This document shows positions 1 to 13,900 of a stretch of 64,000 bases of DNA, one piece after another (position 1 is the stretch's first letter; each line of letters begins with the position of its first letter). The translations under genes were made by a program, and so were the position numbers. The notes beneath the pieces were generated by a model. It had not been told where the DNA came from. It did no database searches and was given only the letters and a program-made list of their open reading frames with translations. This stretch comes from Hemicordylus capensis. Its lineage: Eukaryota; Chordata; Lepidosauria; Squamata; Cordylidae. The stretch covers positions 8,442,001 through 8,506,000 of the forward strand of contig NC_069657.1 of assembly GCF_027244095.1 (NCBI RefSeq), read 5' to 3'.

Positions 1-386
1 AGTACTGTAATTTTTTTAATTAGTGCCAAGGTATTTTCAGGGAGTCTGTTTATAATACATGAATTATGAAGTAATCCATCTCTAGGCCAAATTGGAGGTG
101 GCAGCAACATTTCTGTGTGCTTAAATATGGAACGGCTTCATCCCATAGAAGTGCAAAGTGCTTCACATGAGCTTCAAAAACAGGTGGGGGGAGACTGGAT
201 GCTGGGGGTGGGGGAGCAGTAGGCACACTCCTCGCCCACACACCTCTTTTGCTTTTCAAATCGGAACACCCCCCCTCCCGCCCCTTCTTTCTGTGCAATT
301 GGGGCAATTCTGTGTTTATACTTATGTCTAGTTTACCCAAATTATTTGCCGTCCTCATTTGTCGGGGGGGGTGGGGAGACAAATGT

Positions 387-590
387 ACCAGCGTGGTATA
401 GTGGCTAGTGTGCTGGACTAGGACGGGGAGAGCCGAGTTCAAATCCCCATTCAGCCAGGAGACTTGCTGGGTGACTCTGGGCCAGTCACTTCTCTCTCAG
501 CCTAACCTACTTCACAGGGTTGTTGTGAGGAGAAACCTAAGTATGTAGTACACCTGTCTCCTTGGAAGAAGAGTGGGATATAAAATGTAA
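387..590 (+). repeat. CORE/MIR-type tRNA SINE
   Basis: The head carries tRNA-like pol III boxes (GGTATAGTGG and GAGTTCAAATCCCC). The body has the CORE/MIR signature GGGTGACTCTGGGCCAGTCA followed by CAGGGTTGTTGTGAGGAG. The tail GTGGGATATAAAATGTAA runs into an A/T-rich end. At least six relatives lie in this window. Confidence 0.85.
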
Positions 591-759
591 TTTTTTTTAA
601 AAGGGACAGGCCTGTTAAGGCTAGCACATTAACAAATAAAATTGAGCATCTCAGCTGACATGCATGATGATCAAGCAACTCCTGGAAGCATATTCACAAC
701 ATGTTAATGTGCTTCTCCTTTTCTCTGCCCCCTAAAGCCTTTCTTCCTCACCTTTCTGT

Positions 760-937
760 GATGCTGCCACTGCCCATGACAGTGCATCTCCCACGCAGTA
801 TGAGTTGCATCTTCCTATATCACTGCTGCCCGATATAGGCGTTTTCCCTATAGTCTGGGAAACATACCAGTGGGAATTCGATCCAGCAACCTCTTGCTCC
901 CTAGGCAAGTTACTTCCCAATGTGCCATTAGGTGGCA
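760..937 (-). repeat. Sauria-type tRNA SINE, partial
   Basis: Read on the minus strand, it begins with a tRNA-like head (GTGCCACCTAATGGCACATT, then GGTTGCTGGATCGAATTCCC). It continues into the body shared with the copies at 47.8 and 59.7 kb. The BovB-like 3' tail is missing or degraded here. Confidence 0.75.
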
Positions 938-1050
938 CTGTTTGTAATAAGTAAAGGTTTTCCCAGCATGTGAATGCACCGGTGAGAATAAGTGTCACTT
1001 TCTGAATAGCTAAATAACTGGCATCAATTGATGTCCTCAGAAATCATATG

Positions 1051-1274
1051 CTAAGTGGTGTAGTGGTTAGAGTGCTGGACTATGACTGGGGAGACCCGAG
1101 TTCAAATCCCCATTCAGCCAGGAGACTAGCTGGGTGACTCTGGGCCAGTCACTTCTCTCTCTGCCTACCCTACTTCACAGAGTTGTTGTGAGGAGAAACA
1201 TAGGTATGTAGTACACCGCTCTGGGCTCCTTGGAGGAAGAGTGGGATATTAAATGTAAATAATAAATAAATAAG
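1051..1274 (+). repeat. CORE/MIR-type tRNA SINE
   Basis: This has the same structure as the copy at 387: tRNA-like A and B boxes, a CORE segment and a GTGGGATATT tail ending in an AAAT-like repeat. Confidence 0.85.
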
Positions 1275-1808
1275 CTTGCAACCGTGGTTTTGTAGAATTT
1301 GGCCAGTTGAAATGTCACAGGCGCCTAAGCAAAACCAAACCTTGCGCTAGTACAGTGAAATTAAAAGCACTAATTTCTCCGCAATGCCAAATCACTCGCA
1401 AACACTACCAAAAGACAATACACTTTCCCTGCTTGCTAAATTATAAATAATTCATTGCATGCTATAGTGTGTCATTAGTATTACGGGAACCCTCAGTCCT
1501 GCATTGGGCTCTCCTGTTGCTTTTGCCAGAAGTACCCTTTGTGGTTTGCTGACAACTTCAGTATCAGCAGACCTTGAGGACTGTACTAACCCACCCTTTC
1601 TTCCGGGGGCGCCCTTGATTTGCAGCCTCCTGATTGATGGGCAGTCCCAATGCACAGAGCGTGGTTGGCAGGGAATGGCGGGGTGTGGGCGGATGTACCA
1701 TAGCTTAACAACGGGGGGGGGGTTTATTTGCAGGAAATGCCTTCCTCCTGGAGTGGTTTTTGTCCCAGCTCTCCCCACCTCCCCTGCAGTGAGTCAGCCC
1801 AGTGGCAG

Positions 1809-1827
1809 TATATAGCAGTGGGCGGGC
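1809..1827 (+). promoter_or_regulatory. UCHL1 core promoter: TATA box and GC box
   Basis: TATATAG lies at 1809-1815 and GGGCGGGC at 1820-1827, roughly 95 bases upstream of the UCHL1 start codon. A TATA box usually places the transcription start about 30 bases downstream, which would give a 5' UTR of about 70 nt. The assignment rests on position and motif only. Confidence 0.55.
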
Positions 1828-1909
1828 CTCTTTGCTCTGCTTTCCTTTCGGTGCAGACGGTGTGTTGCAGGTTCTGCTCTTGTGCGTCTTCCCTCGTGCA
1901 ACCCAGACA

Positions 1910-4900
1910 ATGGCTTGGCAGCCCATGGAGATCAACCCCGAGGTATTCAGAAGCGGAGGCTCACTTCGGGATGGGTTGGGCGGTGGTCCTGGAATCCTAG
2001 GAGACTGGGGGTGGGGGGAGAGGGGTTGGTGGAGGGATGCAAAAAAGGAGCGGGGTTGGGGGTTGCGCCTTTAGGATCAAAAGCGCAGGTGCTGATAATG
2101 CCTGCTGCGTGGAGATGCTTTAGAGGCGGGGCGTGGTGGCTGTGAGCCTGCAGACAGAGGCCAGAGGATGGGGGGGGGGGTGTTCTCTGCTGGAGGCGGA
2201 TGGGGGGAGAGTCGCTTCTCGGGATTGGAAATATTCTTGGCTCTTCTATAGTCTATTTGGAGAGGAGGGGCGCCCTTCCTGGGGCAGGCTGACCTCTCTC
2301 CTCCTCCTCTGCTTCTTCCAGATGCTGAACAAAGTGAGTGCCCGCCGAGACCTGGCAGGAGACGACGCAGCATCTGTGCCTTCGCTGGGCGTTGCCTTGC
2401 TCCCCGTCTCTCTTCATTCATTTTTTAGCAGTTCCGACGGAGCTGGGAAGGGAGTGGTGGTGCTGGGGCGGGGGGAGGCGTCTGCATGGGGACTTGTAGG
2501 CGCCCCTCTCTCGACATTGGCAAGGGGAGTCCAGGCGTCGTGGGGATGGGGGAGCAAGACGGTGATACGGGGGGTGGGGGGTGCGAGGTGTCTGGGGTCT
2601 TAGCATCATGCCCTGCAAACTGTTGCTGGGCTGCGCGGCGGTCCACGGGACGGGCGGCAGGGGGCGCTGTGGCCCCGCGTGCTTCTGCAGTGTCACAGCA
2701 GGGACGGCCACTGGAAAGGGGCGAAGTGGGGAGGCTGATGGGAAAGGGGGGCTTGCCTCGAAGAGGGGCGTCTCCTGCAAGGATGGAGCGCTGCTGCTGC
2801 TGCAGGCACTCTGGAGGGTGGCTCAGACCAGGAGGCTCTCCAGGGGATCGTCTTGCATGTTGGCATCTGCAGGAGGAGCCTTTGAATTTCCCTTTCCCCT
2901 CCCTTGTGTTCTGGGACCTCTTCTGGACTGTTTATTGAGGAGCCAGGATTCGTAGCTGCAGGAAAGCTGTAGCGGGTGAGCGATGCTCTCATCTGCTCAC
3001 GCACAAAATCAACATTGACTAAGGGCTCTTGATGTGGGTAAAAGAGATGTTTCTGGGATGCTCTCTGGCAGCCAGGTGTGGAGGTGCCAGCTTCCCCCCT
3101 CGTCCTAGATGACTTAGCAAAAGACTGAGCTAATCCTTGGAAGCTCTCCACAGCACCAGTAATCCCCACCAGATAATGCAAGACACTTGGGTTGAAAATG
3201 GATTCTGGAGCACTGAGTGTGTGTGTCTGGCCCACCACAGACACACATTCAAGTTCATCTAAAATGTATTAACTGGTACCTTGGTACCTCCTGCGGTGCA
3301 AATGGGAGAGCCAGCGTGCTGTAGTGGTTAGAGTGCTGGAGTAGGACCTTGGAGACCCGAGTTCAAGTCTCTCAGCTTAACCTACTTTGCAGGGTTGTTG
3401 TGAGGAGAAACTAAGTATGTAGTACACCGCTCTGGGCTCCTTGGAGAGAGAGTGGGATATAAGATGTAAATAAATAAATAATAATAATAAATAAAAATAA
3501 CCAAGTGGCCGAAGCATAGTAAAAGGATGGCTTTTAAAGTACTACTCTTAAGAACATGTTAGAATCCCATGAGTGGTACTCTGCAGTTTTTGTCAGAGAA
3601 AATGTGTTGGGCCACCATGGTGGGGGCGATGGTATACCCCTTTCTCTGGGTTTTTGTTCCCTGTGGAACAGCTCCCATCACCCCCTCACACAAGGCTATC
3701 TGTGCTAATTGTCAAAATGTCTGAGATCATGGGGCCCATGGTTCTCTTTTTTTATATTAAAAAAGCAAATTCTGGGGTGTCCCAGTTGCAGTGTTCCATC
3801 TCCTGGCGATATTTATTTTCCCTCTTAACAATCATTGGTTACTGAGCACAGGAACAGGGAGTGGTACCCCCAGACTGATAATGCCGGGTGCCAGGGTGGC
3901 CCTCATGCATGCTGATTCTCTGCCCAGGGCTCTGTCTTGCTTAACCATGCAGGTGCTGTCCCGCATCGGAGTCGCCCCTGGCTGGCAGTTTGTGGATGTG
4001 CTGGGGTTTGAGGAAGATGCCTTGAACTCTGTGCCTGGCCCAGCTTGTGCTCTGCTCTTACTCTTTCCCCTGACCGCTCAGGTGGGTATTAAGGCTGGAC
4101 AAGGATGGCTTATAAGCAGGATTTAATAGGAAGATAAGTACCTATTTGGGAGTTAGGGTTTGAAAAACCACCTCTGCTGATGTGGGCACTCTAGTCCTGC
4201 TTCCTCACTTCTGTAATGCTCCAGTGTCATTGTGGATGTATCTGAGCTGTGGTCTTCTCATGAAGGGAGCTTAATGTAAAACCTCGGGTACATCTGAATT
4301 CTAAAAGCAAAATAGCCAATATTGTACAGCTATCCCGTAGAAACCGGCTCCAGGACAGGTAAGATGCTTGCTTGCCTCTTTTGGCTAGCAGCATACAAAT
4401 ATTGCAATGCTGCCTTTGTACGTAGTTCAGTGACATCAGTTCAAAATGCAGCAGCCAAGATGGTCTCTGGGGCAACCCAGAGAGACCATATTATGCCTGT
4501 TTTGAAACGGTTGCACTGGCTGCCGATATGTTTCCGGGCAAAATACAAAATGCTCGTTATTATCTTTAAAGCCCTGAATGGCTTAGGTCCAGGTTACTTT
4601 AGAGCAGCCTTCCCCAACCTGCGGGCCTCCAGATGTTGCCGTACTACAACTCCCAGAATCCCCAGCCAAAATGAATTTTAGCTGGGAATGCTGGGAGTTG
4701 TAGTTTGGCAGCATCTGGAGGCCCACAGGTTGGGGAAGCCTGCCTTAGAGAGTGCCACCTTCTGCATGATCCCCAGCGCATGTTAAGGTCATCTGAGGAG
4801 GTCCGTCTCCAGCTACCACCGGTGCGTCTGGTGGCAACTCCAAGGCGGGCCTTCTCTGTAGCCGCTCCTGGAGTGGCATGCATTCCCTGCAGAAATCCAT

Positions 4901-7900
4901 AATTTGAATGCTTTATTGGCCTTCAGGAGAGCCCTTAAAACTCATCTGTTTGGCCTGGCCTTCCAGGGTTTTTAAATTGTTGTAAATGGTTTTAACATTG
5001 TAACCTGGTTTTTAAACTGTTTTGAATTTTTTAACTGTGTTTTATGGTGTTTTACAACCTCTGTTTTTAACTGCTAATTGATGTTAATTGTTTTGTTTTA
5101 ATGTAAACCGCCCTGAGACATCTTGGAAGGGCAGTTATTGAATGAATAAATAATAAATATGACAAATATTTATATACCACTTTTCAACAGAAATTCCCAA
5201 AGTGGCTTAACACAGATATAAACAAATAAAATGGCTCCCTGTCCCTAAAGGGCTCACCATCTAAAAAAGAAACACAACATAGATACCAGCCACAGCTGCT
5301 GGAGGGATGCTGTGCTGGGGACGGATAGGGCCAGTTGCTCTCCCCCTGCTCAAAAAAGAGAACCGTCACTTCAAAAAAGGTGCCTCTTTGCTCAGTTAGC
5401 AGGGTTCCAGTTCCATAGGAGCCATTTTTGGAAGGGCAGTATAGAAATCGAATTAATAATAATAATAGGAACGGTGGTATCCAACAATGTGGGACACCTC
5501 TGCTTTGAGCTTAAATAAGCTGACTAAAGAACTACTGGCTTCCAGTGAGACAGTCCACTTGCAAGCTAAGGGAGTACTTGCCTAGACAAAACATGTATAC
5601 TAACCTGAGGGCTGTTCCAGTTTTTCTGTTGTCTAATGAATGTCCTTGCACACTTGCAGCATGAGAACTTCAGGAAAAAGCAGACTGAAGAACTGAAAGG
5701 TCAAGAAGTGAGCTCAAAGGTCTATTTTCTGAAGCAGACTGCTAGCAACTCATGTGGAACAATTGGTCTTGTGCATGCCGTGGCCAACAACCAAGATAAA
5801 ATATTGTTTGGTAGGTCCTGGGAGAGTGTCTTCAGAGGGGTAGAAGTCCTTTGGGCACTGCATTCCCTGGAGATAGAGGCTAGGTTTCTGGCACAATCCT
5901 GAATTATTCCTGGGTCCAGAGGGATCTTCCTTTTCCTCGCACTGAACACAATGCTTCCCAGATCACCTAGGACAGGGATTCTCAGCGTGTGGGTCCCCAG
6001 ATGTAATTGGACTTCAGCTCCCATAATTCCCAAACAAAGGCCACTGGGGCTGGGGATTATGGGAGTTGAAGTCCAAAAACATCTGGGGACCCACACGTTG
6101 AGAAACCCTGACCTAGGACGTGCCTGAAGCTGGTGGGGTGCAGAAAATACCTTGGAGCGCTCTGGAAAGGAAAAGGGGTGGGGTGGTTTAGTAGCTGCTA
6201 TAGATCTAGCTGTTTGCTGCCAGGTGGACGAGTAGCAGCTTAAGAACATAAGAACAGCCCTGCTGGATAAAGCCCAAGGAAGCCCATCTAGTCCAGTGTC
6301 CTGTTTCACACAGTGGCCCACCAGATGCTGCTGGGGAGCCCACAGCAGGAGTTGAGGGCATGCCCTCTCCTGCTGTTATTCCCCTGCAACTGATACTCAG
6401 AGGCATCCTGCCTTGGAGGCTGGAGGTGGTCTATAGCCCTCCAACTAGTAGCCATTGATAGACCTCTCCTCCGTGAAGTTATCCAAACCCCTCTTAAAGT
6501 GATCCAGGTTGTTGGCTGTCATCACATCTCGTGGCAGAGAATTCCACAAGTTGATCATGCATTGTGTGAAAAAATACTACCGTTTGTTGGTCCTAAATTT
6601 CCCAGCAATCGATTTCATGGGATGACCCCTGGTTCTAGTGTAATGTGAGAGAGAGGAGAATTTCTCTCTATCCACTTTCTCCACTCTATGCATGATTTTA
6701 TAGACCTCTAGCATGTCTCCCTGCAGTTGTCTTTTTTTCCTAAACTAAATAGCTTATAATGAGAGGGCAAACACCAGTTGTCATAGGAGGCACACTCTTT
6801 AAGATGGCTTGAGTTCTGCAAATTGGTATCTTATCCAGTTGTATCCAAATCTTTCTCGAAGACAGTGGCTCCCAGCCAGGGTCCTTCCAGATGTTGCTGA
6901 ACTGCAACTCCCAGCATCCCCAGCTACAAATACATCATAGCTGGGGATGCTGGGAGTTGTAGTTCAGCAACATCTGGAGGGACCCTGGATGGGAGCCCTG
7001 CCACTGCTCTAAGAAGTCAAGCGTGGTGGTCTGTCTCCAAAACCCTGTGAGGTAGATAAGCCAATGTAATTTTTCTGAGGCCACCCAGCAAGCATCACTG
7101 GCCAAGCCGTGACTAACCTGGTGCCAACTTCATATATAAGCAAATGGCTCAACCGAAAAGGAATTGGATCAGTATGTCTAAAGCTGTAGATGGGGAAGAA
7201 TTGCTACAGATACCTGTACTCGCGTAAATGGCTGGTGCTTGATGTTGGGTCTCTTCCTGCACAATCAGCATGTCCCCAACTCCATTCGAGATGCCCATAT
7301 ACCTGGCTGCAGTGAACACGGCATGGTAGACTGTAGGTGGGGAGATTAACATGCCTTTAACTTGCATTTATGCATATTCAGTGTAGCAAAGTTAAGTCGC
7401 TTATTTAAAACATGCTTGTCCTTCGGAAATGACTAAAGCAGCTTACAGAAATGTAGGGACCCAAGCATAGAAAAACAAAACGCCTGTATAGCAGAACACC
7501 AAGAGAAGCATATGACCAAAAAAGATGATGGGAGAACCTGTTGAAATGGGAGCATCTTCAGCTGCCACCAACACGTAGGCAAAGAAGGAGAGAGCCAGTC
7601 TTGTCCTCCTGCAGAAGGGCTTCACAGAGTGGGTGCCAGACAGTGTTCTTTCTAACAGGGATTCCCAGATGTTGTAGACTACAACACCCAGAATCCCTAA
7701 GCAAAAGCCATGGCAGCTGGGGATTCTGGGAGTTGTAGGCTCCAACATCTGGGAATCCCTGTTAGAGGGATTACACTGGTGCCAGAACAAATGGGCATAA
7801 GGTTTACTATTGGTACCAGAGTATGATGCATGCTACAGATAACTTTTTGCATCAAGAGGCATTGGGCCAAGACTTGCATCAGCTCTGTAGAATAAGCTTT

Positions 7901-10900
7901 TATGTCTTCAAAATGAAGTAGAGTACGAGATGTATTGAATCTAAACGCTGCAAATTGCCAGTTGCATCTACCAAAACATTTTCAAGCCACCTTGCATCCT
8001 AAAGGTCCTCACCTCTCTGCTGTAACCTTGTAGCCTTCGTTTCTTGCAGATGAAGGGTCTGTGCTGAAAGAGTTCCTCAGTGCAACAGCTAATCTCTCTC
8101 CAGATGAGAGGGCAAAACGGCTTGAAAACAATAAGGTAAGAGGGTAATTTATTGTGGTGGGGAGGTCCTAATGAGGTGTAGCCTGGAGCTTTAGGTGACC
8201 ATTTCTCTATCCTCTCTAGGCCATTCAAGAAGCCCACAATGCAGTAGCAGAAGAAGGCCAGTGTCGGGTAAATATATCCTAACGAGAAAGGCTTCCAAAA
8301 GTTGATGCCAAGAATTGCTCACATTTTGGAAAAATTGTTCCAATACAAAAGAAATTAGGCACACAGCCTCAATTTCTGAATTCCTTAGTATCTATCCTCC
8401 CAATGTCGGGTTGACGTCGAGATTTGGCCTTGCCACACTGAACTGCCTCTTCCTCTCCTGGGTTCAAATGTGTTGAGTTTGGGGGGCTGAACCCGGCTGC
8501 GGACAGCACAGATTGGCTTTGCCTACCCCGTGACTTGTACCAAAACACATTTCTCTCCTGTCGCGTTCTGGGAATAGCTTGGCACTTTAAAGTTTCCTTT
8601 GCTTAAAAAAAACAACAAAAAATGATGGATGTCAGGAAGAGAGCTGGTCTTGGGGTAGCAAGCTTGACTTGTCCCCTTAGCTAAGCAGGGTCTGCCCTGG
8701 TTGCCTATGAAAGGGAGACTAGAAGTGTGAGCACTGCAAGATATTCCCCTCAGGGGATGGAGCCGCTCTGGGAAGAGCATCTAGGTTCCAAGATTCTTCC
8801 CTGGCATCTCCAAGATAGGGCTGAGAGCTATTCCTGCCTTCATCCCCAGCTAACTTGGCAAAGAGGCACCTTTGAACGTGGTGATTCTCTCTATTTATCA
8901 GGGGGGGAGTAACTGGCCCTGTCCACCCCCAGCACAGTACTTCCAGTGACTGTTGCTGGTGTCTGTCTTATGTTTCTTTTAGATTGTGAGCCCTTTGGGG
9001 ACAGGGAGCCATCATTTATTTATTTATTTCTCTGTGCAAACTGCCCTGAGCCATTTTTGGAAGGGCAGTAAAGAAATCGAATAAATAATAATAATAACCT
9101 TGGAGAAGCTGCTGCCAGTCTGAAGACCATACTGAGCAAGATGGACCTATGGTCTGACTCAGTATATGGCAGCTTCCTATGTTCCAATAAATGCATAAAC
9201 TGCTTCAGGAGGACTGTCAGGGTTGGATATGCACACTGGTGAACTTAACATTTCTGTTGGGAAGCGAAATGACTTGAGTGGATTCAGGGGTCACAAGGAG
9301 CCAGGACTGAGGCTTCACACAGAGCCAGGATTCAAACACACATGCTTCCTTCTCTCTGCATACAATGAGAAGGATTCTTCTTCTGATCTTGACTTGGAAT
9401 AAGCTACAATCTACTATAACATCTGAACCAGACAATCTTGGCTTTTTAAAAGCCAATTCTAGGATACAAACCTTGTATCCCAGCTTCCGATGCTGGCTTA
9501 TTGGAAAAGCTACATGTTGGATTATGTACACCACCTAGAGATACATAGATCAGGAACTGTGGGGGCGGGAGGGTGTACATAAGCCAAACTACAAAAAATA
9601 AAAACAATTAAAACACTTTCACAGAATAACAGTTTCAGAGTAAAACAGTTTACAATTAAAAGCCTGAGAACAGGTATCTTAAGGGTCTTTCTAAAAGCAA
9701 TCTGAGATAGAGAAGCATTCCAAAGCCCTGGGGGCAGCCACAGAGAAGGCCCAGTTATGAGTTGTCACCAGACGAGCCAGTGGCAATTGTAACCAGACCT
9801 CCCCAAATGATCTCGATAGGTTGCAGGGTTCATGACAAAGGAAGCGCTCTGAACCCTAAGCTGTTCATAGCTTTATAGGTAATAATCACCCACACTCTGT
9901 ATTTTGCTCAAACATATCAGCAGCCAGTGCACTTGCTTTAAAGTTGATATTATATGGCCCTTTCAGGTTGTCCCAGAGACCAACCTGGCTGCCACATTCT
10001 GTACCAGTTGTCGTTTCCAGGCTACATACAATGGCAGCCCCATATATAATGCATTATAGTAGTCAAGCCTAGAAGTCACCAGCATGTATACTACTGTGTT
10101 AAGGTCACTTACTTCTAGAAACTGGTGTAGCTGACATATCTGCTGAAGCTGTTAAAAAAAGCGCTCCTGGTCACTGCCTCAACCTGAGAAACCAGAGTTT
10201 TGGATCCAGGCACACTCCCAAGCTACATACCTGATCTTTTGAGGGGAGTATAACCCCACCTGGAACAGACAGATCTAAACCAACTCTTGGGTCTTGATTC
10301 TCCCCCCCACCCCACAATCAGTACCTCCGTTCTAGTTGGATTCAACTTCAGTCTGTTATCTCTCATCCAACCCATTACCACCTGCAGGCATTTAGGGAAG
10401 TTGTCCCATTTTCTGATGAAGTTGGTAGGAATAGTTTTGGTTGTTGGCATATTGATAGCACCCTGCGCCAAATGCCCTGATCTCTCCCAGCGGTTTCATG
10501 TAGATGTTAAAGAACTTTGGAGACAGTATGGAGCCTTGTGGAACTCCATAAACTTCCTATTTGAAAGAATGGCTAAGATAAAACTTAATATGCTACACTA
10601 GGTGAAACCTAGGGCCTCCATGGGTTGGGTAGAAGTAATGTCAGAAGACAAAGCACCAACACTAGGCTTGTGTATATTGGAATATAGAAGGTTATTCGAA
10701 GGTTCTATCTTGGTCTAAAAAGTGAGAATGAGTACAAGTGTGCCACCTGCAGATGGTCCTCATTGGTCTAGGTAGACTCCCACACTCTTGCTTTTTATCT
10801 TCCCTTAGGTTGAAGATAAAGTGAACTTCCACTTCATTCTGTTTGCTAGTGTGGACGGTCACCTCTACGAACTGGGTAGGTTTGTATTTTTAAAAAGCCA

Positions 10901-13900
10901 ATTGCGTTTGCAATGATGCCATTATAGCCCTCCATCAAAGTAACTGCTTGGACAGGCTGTCCACTGCATTCAGAGCGGATGGCAGAATCTTCAGGAGCAC
11001 ATAGCTGCATTTTTGTGCAGGGAATGAGAACAGAAGCTCTTGGGGGAACAGGAGATGGTTTAATGGAGGGGAAACTGCTAGCACTCACATATTCTGAGAT
11101 GGTGATCCTTAATTATGAATTAATGCATTCAGAGTGTGTTCTCTATTTAATAAAGGCAGCTTCCTGTACTAGGAGAGAAAGGATTCTGCTCCTTCACACA
11201 GACCTTGGCATCCCAAGTGCCAGGAAGCCATGGTACCTAGACTATGATATTCAGAGGCGGAGTTAATGAATAAAGTCAACTCTTGTCTCGACACCCTGTT
11301 TCTGTTTAAGTAAGTTAGTTTAAAAGGAGATAAAGAGAAGCCCAGTTCTTCAACGTGGTCTCTGTCTTTTACATCAGTGGGCTATGTCCCTGCGCAGAGA
11401 CCTCGTTGGAACCTAACAAGCTAAATTCTCCTGATTTTGGCGGGAACCCTGCCCCCAGCCGCTATATGCTGCTACACCACTCCACATCCCCACAGTCTGT
11501 TTCTTCTGCGCTTCAGTAGATGTCGTGGAATCTTTGGCTCTGCAACGAGTAGGACTATTCTTGAATCCTCTTGTTGGTTTTTCTCCTGTTTTCACGCCTA
11601 TTGTTTTTCAAAACCCTTCCTCTGATGCAGAACGCAGGTTGCACCATCTGGATGTTCAAAGGGCATTGTCCTATGTTCAGAGATTGGCAGAGTGGAGGAA
11701 AACGCCTTCTCTGTTTGTTCTGTATGATGGGCTTGCAAGTTTCTGCTCAGTCCCTGTCTAGGTGGATTGTCTCTGCTATTGAACCTTGTTACAATTTGGT
11801 ACATAAACAGTTGCCTGCGACCATTAAGGTGCACTCAGTGCAGTCCATGGCGGTCTCTGTTGTCTTTGATTGTGCAGTCCCTTTGGACACGATCTGTCAA
11901 GCAGCTACTTGGGCTTCGCCCCATTCCTTTATTCATCATTATGCCATTGATGCCAGGGCACGGAATGATGCTAGGTTTGGCAGGACCGTATTTGCAGTCT
12001 GTTTGCAATTGATGTACCTCGTTTCTTTGAAATAAATTCTTCTTGCAGAGTGCATCCTTGTTTCCGTTTGTTCCCTCCTCCCTGGGTGCTAGCTTGTTAT
12101 GCGCCCACCGGTATAAAAGACAAACCACGTTGAAGAAGGACAGGTTGCTGACCTGTAACTTTGGTTATCCTCCACCCCAACACCTGATAATTGGGCAAGC
12201 TCCCTTGTCTGGCTCCTAGATAAAAAGAGAACTTGTCAAGGCCTGCTCTAGGAATCTTGTTCCTACTGTCTCAAGTAAGAGCAATGTTCATTCTTACTCT
12301 TGACTAGTCAGTCTTTTAGATGACTTCTACAAAGGCTTTTTTTCTGAAAACGTGTTCTGTCAAATGTCTGGTGTCGCATTTTTAATGTTGGCATAAACAT
12401 AATGCTAGATATCAGAAGTGTGCATTTCCTCTTGAGACATTTCTTGGTATTTGAGTCTGTTTTGTTAGCCAGTATTATTATTTTTTGGTATGTGTTTAGT
12501 CCCCTGACGAACTACTGTTGCAGTGTCCTGGGACTGCTAGTGACCTTTGGCCATTAAACTGTTGCCTGCACCACTTATCTTCCAGTTTGTGGCGTGCCCC
12601 CCCCCCTTTAAAGTATGTGGCCTCTGAAGAGCATTTTCTCAGACTTAAATGGCTGATCACTGGGCTTTGCCTCAAAAGAACATGCCCTTGAACATGTTTC
12701 GATCATGAAGGGGAGAAGCATCTATCCAACCATGTAGTTCTATGTGAATGTCCCGGAATTGTTGGGAGAGCTGGTCTTGTGGTAGCAAGTATGACTTGTC
12801 CCCTTAGCTAAGCAGGGTCTGCCCTGGTTGCATTTGAATGGGAGACTTGATGTGTGAGCACTGGAAGATATTCCCCTCAGGGGATGGAGCCGCTCTGGGA
12901 AGAGCAGAAGTGCATCTAGGTTCCACGTTCCCTCCCTGGCAGCTCCAGGATAAGGCTGAGAGAGACTCCCGCCTGCAACCTTGGAGAAGCCGCTGCCAGT
13001 CCGTGTAGACAATACTGAGCTAGATGGACCAAGGGTCTGACTCAGTATATGGCAGATACCTGTGTTCCTAATTGCTTCTTGGGATACAGCTTTCTCTTAC
13101 ACTTGTTTACCATGAGCAGTGGGTTGCTGGGTGAAGCAACACTGAGAACGGCATGCATGCTGCTTTGCTTTCCAGTGAAGAATTGACTGGTCGGGTTTTC
13201 TCTTGATTGGTTGGATAAAAGCAGTGGAGGTCTTGCAGATAGTCCAGCTGTGCTACCACTGTGGTAGTAATGGCTACTTGGTGGAATGTATTCATAGAAA
13301 TGAACTCTGATCTAGGTTCTTGATGGTGTCTGGCTCTGCTTGGGTACAAAGAGAGTCCTTGACCAGATTCTGCCCATATTCTCTAGAAATCCCTGGCTTA
13401 ACTAGAGCTGAGCTATAAAGTTTGCAAGGGTGAGCATCGGATTCCTTTCTAATCAAGCACCTGTCTCAGGAGCTTTCCCAGACAGCAGGCTTTACTACAA
13501 GTTCAAAGCTGCCCCCACGCCCGATGGAAAAAGTGGATTTCCCCCCCCCCCTGGATATAAATCAGGCTACACTCTAACACGCAGTTAAAAACCCAAGTTG
13601 TGTGTGAAGTGCTCCCCGATAGCTCGTAGGACTTTGGGGTAAATCTGGCCCCTTCCGGAGGAGATGCGAACTAAAAGCCGGGTGTGAGAAACTTCCAGGT
13701 CTTCAGAACACAGCATTGTTGCCAACCAGTTCCTATATTCTTGCCCTGATCATTACTGCAAACAAATACCTAACCTACATTAGTAACCAGTCATGGTGGA
13801 TGGGCTTCTTCAAAGGAAGCAAATCTGTAGGGTAGGAATCTAGGTCCCCCAAATCCCAGTAAACTTGATCCTCTTTTTGCCTTGCCATAAACTAGGAATA

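Larger units (their letters stand above)
1..1800. other. Intergenic DNA upstream of UCHL1
   Basis: No gene is recognisable here. The stretch holds two MIR-type SINEs, one Sauria-type SINE on the minus strand and otherwise unclassified sequence. Short open frames on either strand show no family resemblance. Confidence 0.6.

Noticed and set aside
387-590. tRNA gene suggested by A and B boxes
   Set aside because: The boxes belong to a CORE/MIR-type SINE; the cloverleaf is incomplete and the body and tail are SINE sequence.
12766-13069. 5S rRNA gene
   Set aside because: Only the internal promoter region resembles 5S rRNA; the rest is a SINE body, and the same unit recurs elsewhere in the window.
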